This document shows, piece after piece, positions 16,425 through 21,274 of a stretch of 21,274 nt of DNA (its first letter is position 1; each line of letters starts with the position of its first letter). The stretch is from JBLHLB01 sp047618505 (GTDB lineage: Bacteria; Planctomycetota; UBA1135; GCA-002686595): NCBI GenBank assembly GCA_047618505.1, contig JBLHLB010000032.1, positions 1 through 21,274 of the forward strand, written 5' to 3'. The notes below the pieces were generated by a model. That model was given only the letters and a program-made list of their open reading frames with translations, ran no database searches and was not told where the DNA came from. A program made the position numbers and the translations under genes.

Positions 16425-16441
16425 GGCCCGATTTCCGGGCC
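16425..16441. other. GC-rich hairpin in the divergent region
   Basis: GGCCCG and CGGGCC are separated by ATTTC, giving a perfect 6-bp stem. No T tract follows on either strand, so it is not a standard terminator. It lies about 65 bp before the operator-like palindrome; its role is unknown. Confidence 0.3.
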
Positions 16442-16478
16442 AGAAGTAGGAAGGCCTGATTTTCGTCCGGTGTCTCCT

Positions 16479-16506
16479 TGCTAAGGTTGAAATTCAAACA
16501 TACGCT
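16479..16506 (+). promoter_or_regulatory. Weak candidate promoter for the efflux operon
   Basis: TTGCTA (16479-16484) and TACGCT (16501-16506) are separated by 16 bp and sit directly before the operator-like repeat. Matches to the sigma-70 consensus are modest. The position, with the repeat overlapping or just after the -10, would suit repression by the downstream regulator. Promoter preferences of this organism are not known. Confidence 0.25.
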
Positions 16507-16523
16507 TCAAACGGTCGTTTGAA
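16506..16523. promoter_or_regulatory. PsrA-type operator palindrome
   Basis: TTCAAACGGTCGTTTGAA is an 8-bp perfect inverted repeat around a 2-bp centre. Its core CAAAC-GGTC-GTTTG fits the published PsrA pattern of (G/C)AAAC and GTTT(G/C) with a short spacer. A further TTCAAAC half-site lies 13 bp upstream (16493-16499) in direct orientation, overlapping the 11-bp palindrome TTGAAATTCAA at 16487-16497. The site is 75 bp before the TetR-family gene, whose product resembles PsrA, so autoregulation of the efflux operon is the simplest reading. Confidence 0.65.
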
Positions 16524-16598
16524 TGAAGTCCTAAAAAAAAGGCCTCTCAACCACCCCTCGCTGCCCTCGGGTGCCATTTCCCCATACATCTGCTCCCC

Positions 16599-17336
16599 AT
16601 GCCCTTGGATCACACATCTCCTGGACAGGAATCCCGAGACACGAAGGACCGCATTCTCGACGCAGCCGAGGAGCTCTTCGGAGACCAGGGCTACGCCTCC
16701 ACCTCCCTGCGCTCCGTGACGGGCCTAGCGGATGTGAATCTGGCTGCGGTTCACTATCACTTTGGGAGCAAGGTTGGCCTCTTTGAGGCTGTGTTCACTC
16801 GCCGGGTCTCGGAGATCAATGACGAGCGCCTCAATCAACTGGACGCCCTCGAGGCTCCGGGTCGGCCTGAACCAACCATCGAGGAGCTCCTGGGGGCCTT
16901 CCTGGTTCCCGTCTTCCGACGCCCGATGGCGAAGGACCCCACCTGGCCGCGCTTCCAACGCTTCGTGGGGCGAGTGCTCAGTGAAACCGGTGAGCACGTG
17001 GAAGCCATGAGCCAAGTGTTCCGGGGTGTACAGCTGCGCTTCGTGCCGGCTTTTCACGGCGCGGTGTCCCATCTAGCGGAAAGAGACGTCCTTTGGCGCA
17101 CGCACCTGATGGTTGGGTCCATGTGCAACATGCTCAGCGATCCGACCCGAATCGCCGTGCTCTCCAATGGAGCCTGCGATGGCAGTGATATCGACGAGAC
17201 GCTACGCCAAATGATCGCCTTCTTTGCCGCCGGCATGCGTGCGCCAGCGGCAACCAGGCCCGTCACCGAGAACAGTCCTGTGCCCCCGGCGCAGGAAACG
17301 CCCAAGGCCATCCCGACGGGTGGCACACCTCAATGA
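16599..17336 (+). CDS. TetR-family regulator resembling PsrA, first gene of the efflux operon
   Basis: A 245-residue DNA-binding repressor. The TetR N-terminal domain spans about 15-62 (DRILDAAEELFGDQGYASTS), with the helix-turn-helix at about 39-58 (SVTGLADVNLAAVHYHFGSK). The NLAAVHYHFGSK end and the C-terminal WRTHLMVGSM and MIAFFAAGMRA blocks resemble PsrA of Pseudomonas, a fatty-acid-responsive regulator. The last 30 residues are Pro-rich and probably disordered. It likely represses its own operon through the palindrome at 16506-16523 and is released by a hydrophobic ligand, perhaps a fatty acid. No Shine-Dalgarno is visible before the ATG at 16599, and no better start exists upstream of the conserved domain. 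Its stop overlaps the start of the outer-membrane factor gene by 4 nt, so regulator and pump are translated from one message. Ligand and targets are inferred. Confidence 0.88.
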   Translation: MPLDHTSPGQESRDTKDRILDAAEELFGDQGYASTSLRSVTGLADVNLAAVHYHFGSKVGLFEAVFTRRVSEINDERLNQLDALEAPGRPEPTIEELLGAFLVPVFRRPMAKDPTWPRFQRFVGRVLSETGEHVEAMSQVFRGVQLRFVPAFHGAVSHLAERDVLWRTHLMVGSMCNMLSDPTRIAVLSNGACDGSDIDETLRQMIAFFAAGMRAPAATRPVTENSPVPPAQETPKAIPTGGTPQ

Positions 17337-18772
17337 AGAGCCTGCTCCCCCTTCTCGCCCTCGCACTCACCGGACTCAGTTGCCGTGTGATTCCACATGC
17401 TGGCTCCCCGGAATCCGACCTCAAGGTGCCCGAGACATGGACCGCTCCAGATGCAGGCAGCAGCCTCGATCCGAACCAGACCTGGTGGTCGACCTTCGAG
17501 GACCCCGCCCTCTCCGCCGCAATCGAAGCCGCTCTAGAGTCGAACCTCGACCTGCGCGGGAGCGCGGCGCGTCTACGCCAGGCCGCAGCCCAAGCCCGCA
17601 TCGCAGGGGCGGACCGTGTGCCCAGCCTTTCCGCTGGTGTCAGCGGCAGTCGCGCGAAGTCGATTTTCGTGGGCCTGCCGGTCCCCGGCGGCGACGTGCT
17701 GGAGAGCACTTCCACCAGCGTTGGGGTTTCCCTAAACGCTTCCTGGGAATTGGATCTCTGGGGTCGACTCGCGGCGCAGGAAGAAGCGGCCGCGACACGC
17801 TTCGCCGCAGCAGCAGGGGACTACCGCGCTGCCCGCCATTCCATCGCCGCACAAACGGCGAAGGTGTGGTTCGCCTGGATGGAGCTGCGCAGCCAACAGG
17901 ACCTCGCGCGCGAATCCACGGGGACCTTTCAGCGCACCCTTGAGCTAACCCAAAGTCGATTTGAGAACGGAATTGCCTCCGCCTTCGAAGTGCGTTTGGC
18001 CTCCTCGAACTTGGCCACCGCAAGGGCCATAGAGGCGGTTCGCGACGAGGAAGTGGAGCGTGTGGTGCGGCAGCTCGAGATCCTTCAGGGTCGCTATCCC
18101 TCAGGCATGCTCACCTCCACCGCTGAACTTCCAGGGTTACCGGAACGCCCACAGGCTGGCTTGCCCGGGGAGCTGGTCGCCCGTCGCCCCGACCTGGCCG
18201 CAGCGGAGCTACGCATCCTGGCCGCGAACGACGACCTCTACGGCGCCCGAGCTCTGCTCTATCCGCGCGTGACATTGAACGGTTCCCTCGGACGCACGAG
18301 CAACTCCGCCAGCGACCTCACTGATCCGGACTTCTCGGTCTGGTCCCTGGCCGGCGGATTGGCCATGCCCATCTTTGAGGGTGGGCGACTGCGCAATAAC
18401 GTCGATCTCAAGGAAGCCCAAGTTCAAGAAGCTCTGGCGCACTTTGAAGCGGCGCTTCTAAATGCCTTCGGCGAGGTTGAAATCGCCCTGGTCGCAGAGG
18501 ACCGGCTGGCCATCATCGAGGAGCGCTTCCAAAGCCTACGCGAGGAAACGCGCGCCGCCCGCGAACTTGCCGAAGAGCGCTATCGCGCCGGACTGGTCGA
18601 CCTCTTCGAAGTACTCGATACGCAACGCCGCGAGCTTAGCGCGCGCAGTGAACTGATCAGTGTGCAGGCCAGACGCAGGACACAGCGCGTCGACCTACAC
18701 CTCGCCCTCGGCGGCAACTTTGGCGCCGCCCCGGAAGCAACAAACGAATCAACTGAAGGTACCGGCCAATGA
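17333..18772 (+). CDS. Outer-membrane efflux factor (TolC/NodT family lipoprotein)
   Basis: A 479-residue outer-membrane channel of a tripartite pump. The N-terminus is a lipoprotein-type signal with Cys17 in a GLSC context (MKSLLPLLALALTGLSC), so lipid anchoring is likely. The family features are W-x-x-F-x-D-P (WWSTFEDPALSAAIEAAL) at about 48, two OEP repeat halves with long Ala-, Arg- and Glu-rich helices (ARLRQAAAQARIAGADRVPS; YGARALLYPRVTLNGSLG), RRPDLAAAELRI at about 284 and the ending RYRAGLVDLFEVLDTQRREL. Length is normal for the family. The start ATG overlaps the TetR stop and the stop overlaps the membrane-fusion gene start, both by 4 nt, so coupled translation is likely. It should dock with the fusion protein and the RND permease encoded next. 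The family call is secure; the exported substrate is unknown. Confidence 0.94.
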   Translation: MKSLLPLLALALTGLSCRVIPHAGSPESDLKVPETWTAPDAGSSLDPNQTWWSTFEDPALSAAIEAALESNLDLRGSAARLRQAAAQARIAGADRVPSLSAGVSGSRAKSIFVGLPVPGGDVLESTSTSVGVSLNASWELDLWGRLAAQEEAAATRFAAAAGDYRAARHSIAAQTAKVWFAWMELRSQQDLARESTGTFQRTLELTQSRFENGIASAFEVRLASSNLATARAIEAVRDEEVERVVRQLEILQGRYPSGMLTSTAELPGLPERPQAGLPGELVARRPDLAAAELRILAANDDLYGARALLYPRVTLNGSLGRTSNSASDLTDPDFSVWSLAGGLAMPIFEGGRLRNNVDLKEAQVQEALAHFEAALLNAFGEVEIALVAEDRLAIIEERFQSLREETRAARELAEERYRAGLVDLFEVLDTQRRELSARSELISVQARRRTQRVDLHLALGGNFGAAPEATNESTEGTGQ

Positions 18773-19965
18773 GCTCCCCCGTTCGACGCCCCCTGCAGAT
18801 CGCCCTGCCCGTCATTGTCGTTGCGCTCGGTGCGCTCGCAATGCAACAGCTCGCCGCCCTGAAACAAGAACCGATGGTCACTCCTCCGGTCGTTGTCCTG
18901 CCACTCGTCACGACGGTCTCGGCGGAACCCACGAGTATTCAGCTAACCGTCCACACCCAAGGAGTCGTTCGACCGCGGACAGAGACGATGCTCGTCGGTG
19001 AGGTCCAAGCCCGCGTGCTCGAGCTTTCCCCAAACTTTCGTGACGGTGGCTTCTTCGAGGAAGGGGAGGTTCTGCTTCGCTTGGATGACACGGATCTACG
19101 CCTGGCCCTTGAGGACGCCAAGAGCCGTCTCGCAACGACAGACCTGGCGCTAACCCAGGAGCGAGCGGATGCGACACTCTCCCTTGCGGACTGGGAGAGC
19201 TTGAGGCCCGGCGAGACCGCGCCGCCCTTGGTTGCTCGCGAGCCTCAACTCGCCCGTGCCGTGGCCGACCAAGCCGCCGCCCGAGCTGGGCTGACGAAGG
19301 CCCAACGAGATATAGATCGCTGCCTTGTGCTGGCCCCCTACCCCGGTCGCGTCTACGAGCGCATGGTAGACCTCGGCACACTTGTGACCGTTGGAGGCCA
19401 ACTCGGGAAGGTCTATGCCATCGACTTCGCGGAGGCGCGCCTGCCTATTCCCGATGCGGACCTCGCTGCGCTCGAGTTGTCGCTCAGTAGCGACGACCTG
19501 ACGGTCAAGCCCGCCGTAACCCTAGAGGCCGACTTCGCTGGGGAGAGCCACCGCTGGGAGGGCCGCATTCTTCGGACCACCGGCGTCATTGATCCCACAA
19601 GTCGCATGGTTGTATTGATTGCTGAAATCGAGGATCCCTACGGGCTCGCTCGGGAGAGCGATCGCGCTCCCCTCTACAGCGGCATGTTTGTCGAAGCTTG
19701 GATCACGGGCCGTACCCTGAACAACGCGATCCCCCTACCTCGCGAGGCGCTGCAGGCGGATAACACGGTGTACATATTGACCCCCGACGATCGCCTCGAA
19801 ATTCGAACGGTTGATATCGCACGGGCCGAAGCCGAGCGAGTGATAGTCCAGGCCGGCCTCACGCCCGGCGACAGAATCATCACCTCTCCCCTGGAAACGC
19901 CCGTGGCCAACATGAAGTTGCAGCCCAAAGAAGGCACGTCGTCCGCGGAGGAGTCCGAGCAGTGA
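18769..19965 (+). CDS. RND efflux membrane-fusion (periplasmic adaptor) protein
   Basis: A 398-residue adaptor that would bridge the inner-membrane permease and the outer-membrane channel. Residues 9-24 form an N-terminal membrane anchor (LQIALPVIVVALGALA). The lipoyl-like hairpin is split: VRPRTETMLVGEVQARVLEL before and LAPYPGRVYERMVDLGTLV after a short helical hairpin (about 105-180). The beta-barrel and membrane-proximal domains follow, with GRILRTTGVIDPTSRMVVLIAEI and LYSGMFVEAWITGR, the family-typical end of the barrel, and IPLPREALQADNTVYIL. There is no lipobox Cys, unlike AcrA or MexA. It overlaps the upstream and downstream genes by 4 nt each. The acidic C-terminal tail (SSAEESEQ) is probably disordered. 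Family assignment is secure. Confidence 0.93.
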   Translation: MSSPVRRPLQIALPVIVVALGALAMQQLAALKQEPMVTPPVVVLPLVTTVSAEPTSIQLTVHTQGVVRPRTETMLVGEVQARVLELSPNFRDGGFFEEGEVLLRLDDTDLRLALEDAKSRLATTDLALTQERADATLSLADWESLRPGETAPPLVAREPQLARAVADQAAARAGLTKAQRDIDRCLVLAPYPGRVYERMVDLGTLVTVGGQLGKVYAIDFAEARLPIPDADLAALELSLSSDDLTVKPAVTLEADFAGESHRWEGRILRTTGVIDPTSRMVVLIAEIEDPYGLARESDRAPLYSGMFVEAWITGRTLNNAIPLPREALQADNTVYILTPDDRLEIRTVDIARAEAERVIVQAGLTPGDRIITSPLETPVANMKLQPKEGTSSAEESEQ

Positions 19966-21274
19966 GAAGCATCACCACTTGGTTCGTCGGCAACCCTGTC
20001 GCATCGACACTCCTCATGTTCGCCCTGATCGTGGGCGGAGTCTTCGGACTCAGCACCATCAAGGTCGAGATGTTCCCGGAGTTCTCCCTCGATCGCATCA
20101 CCGTGCAGGTCCCCTACCCGGGTGCCGCGCCGGAGGAAATCGAGCAGGGTATCTGCATCAAGATCGAAGAGGACGTGCACTCGATCGAGGGTGTCGACAA
20201 GGTCACTTCGACCGCCATTGAAGGTCTTGGCACGGTCGTAATCGCACTCAAGTCAGGCGCTTCTTCACGTGTCGTCCTAGACGACGTCAAGACACGCGTT
20301 GGCGCCATCTCTACCTTTCCGGAGGACGCTGAGGAGCCGATCATCCAGGAGATGCTGCTGCGACGGCAGGTCGTCAACGTAGCGATTCACGGTGACGCAC
20401 CGGAGGCAACACTGCGCCTGTTGGGTGAGCGCATGCGCGATGAGATCAGCTCGATCGAGGGCATCAGCCAGGTCGAGCTAACGGCTGTGCGCCCCTACGA
20501 AGTATCGATCGAAGTCTCGGAGCACGCGCTTATATCCCACGGCCTTACATTTGATGATGTGGCCAACGCGGTGCGGAATTCCTCCGTCGATCTTTCCGGC
20601 GGCTCACTCAAGACGCGCGGCGGAGAGATCCTGCTGCGCTCCGTGTCCCAGGCCTACGACGGGGAGGACTTCGCCAGCATCGTTGTCCTGAACCGCGCAG
20701 ATGGGACGCGGGTTCGCCTGGACCAAGTCGCAACGGTCGTTGACGGATTCGAGGACACAGACCAGGCCTCACGCTTCGACGGCGAGCGCACGGTCATGGT
20801 GCAGGTCTATCGCATCGGTAACGAGAGCGCCCTGGCTATCTCCGAAAGCGTGGGTGAATACGTCGCCGGAATCGCGCCACACCTTCCGGAAGGAGTCCAG
20901 GCGGACACCTGGCAAGACCAGTCTCTTTGGCTACAGAGTCGCCTCGATCTGCTGATCAAGAACGGGCTCCAAGGGGGCTTCTTGGTCTTCCTGGTGCTCG
21001 CTCTGTTCCTCAAGTTTAGGCTCAGCCTGTGGGTAACCCTCGGCATCCCGGTTTCCTTCCTGGGAACCTTCATGGTCATGCCTTGGTTAGACCAATCCCT
21101 GAACATGCTGAGCCTGTTCGCCTTCCTTCTGGTGCTTGGCATCGTGGTCGACGACGCGATTGTGGTGGGTGAATCCGTGCACTCGGAACACCTGCGCGGG
21201 CACTCCGGTTCCGAGGGCGCGAAGCGCGGAGTTCGCGCCGTGGCTATCCCCGTGGTATTCGCGGTTTTGACAAC
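19962..21274 (+). CDS. RND efflux permease, N-terminal 437 residues (cut by window edge)
   Basis: Proton-driven inner-membrane pump; the family is usually about 1000-1050 residues, so about 60 percent is missing. Translation starts at GTG 19962, overlapping the adaptor stop by 4 nt (GTGA), and reads straight into a family N-terminus (ITTWFVGNPVASTLLMFALI, then STIKVEMFPEF). Porter-domain signatures VQVPYPGAAPEEIEQGI and FDGERTVMVQVYRIGN follow. Helices 2-4 begin near residue 330, and GIVVDDAIVVGE carries D397 and D398, equivalent to the AcrB proton-relay Asp407 and Asp408, so the pump looks functional as far as seen. The frame is open to the end of the window. It closes a regulator/channel/adaptor/pump operon. 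Subclass looks like HAE-type drug or lipid efflux rather than heavy-metal efflux, but the substrate cannot be told. Confidence 0.94.
   Translation, partial: MRSITTWFVGNPVASTLLMFALIVGGVFGLSTIKVEMFPEFSLDRITVQVPYPGAAPEEIEQGICIKIEEDVHSIEGVDKVTSTAIEGLGTVVIALKSGASSRVVLDDVKTRVGAISTFPEDAEEPIIQEMLLRRQVVNVAIHGDAPEATLRLLGERMRDEISSIEGISQVELTAVRPYEVSIEVSEHALISHGLTFDDVANAVRNSSVDLSGGSLKTRGGEILLRSVSQAYDGEDFASIVVLNRADGTRVRLDQVATVVDGFEDTDQASRFDGERTVMVQVYRIGNESALAISESVGEYVAGIAPHLPEGVQADTWQDQSLWLQSRLDLLIKNGLQGGFLVFLVLALFLKFRLSLWVTLGIPVSFLGTFMVMPWLDQSLNMLSLFAFLLVLGIVVDDAIVVGESVHSEHLRGHSGSEGAKRGVRAVAIPVVFAVLT

Larger units (their letters stand above)
16067..16598. other. Divergent intergenic region between phosphatase and efflux operons
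   Basis: This 532-bp stretch holds no frame I regard as a gene. Its right third carries the likely regulator control region: an 18-bp operator-like palindrome, a half-site and a second small palindrome. The left 300 bp precede the minus-strand phosphatase operon and should contain its promoter, but I could not read a convincing -35/-10 pair there. The base composition becomes notably more AT-rich from about 16476 to 16540, consistent with a promoter for the plus-strand operon. Confidence 0.6.

Noticed and set aside
16533..16540. Run of eight A just after the operator palindrome, considered as part of a terminator
   Set aside because: On the minus strand the T run would need a hairpin just before it (about 16541-16570), and none is visible.

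Overview
The window is GC-rich and gene-dense. I see no tRNA, rRNA, CRISPR array, insertion sequence or other clear mobile element. The gene content suggests a Planctomycetota-like or similar Gram-negative bacterium. The pointers are a DUF1501-family protein paired with a DUF1549/DUF4214-like partner, a multiheme c-type cytochrome joined to LVIVD and EF-hand repeats, a secreted HExxH protein of the DUF1570 type common in planctomycetes, and a tripartite RND pump that needs an outer membrane. This assignment is inferred from gene content and has not been tested by phylogeny.

Left part (1-8097, all minus strand). Reading in the direction of transcription, a divergent sigma-70 family factor (8097 to 6991) is followed by a repeat-containing DUF1549/DUF4214-like protein (6880 to 5858). 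Next come a Tat-exported DUF1501 protein (5778 to 4627) and a 1340-residue exported protein with ten CXXCH haem motifs, an LVIVD-type propeller and a string of EF-hands (4605 to 583). The N-terminal half of lipoyl synthase LipA (495 to the edge) comes last. The three middle genes look like one envelope or respiratory module; lipA is probably an unrelated housekeeping neighbour.

Central part (8259-16066, all minus strand) is a compact run of seven genes. Two paralogous alkaline-phosphatase-superfamily enzymes overlap by 4 nt. They are followed by a 65-residue ribbon-helix-helix-like protein, a three-helix membrane protein resembling the EMC3/TMCO1 branch of the Oxa1 superfamily, a MESH1-like HD hydrolase and a secreted HExxH peptidase-like protein. 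The two phosphatases, the RHH protein and the membrane protein together are the best candidate here for an undescribed system, possibly an envelope phosphotransferase or phosphodiesterase module.

Right part (16599-21274, plus strand) is a self-contained efflux operon: PsrA-like TetR regulator, outer-membrane factor, membrane-fusion protein and RND permease (truncated at the window end). Every junction is a 4-nt start/stop overlap. An 18-bp inverted repeat with the PsrA-type half-site sits about 75 bp before the regulator and is the likely operator. The 532-bp divergent gap (16067-16598) separates this operon from the phosphatase operon.
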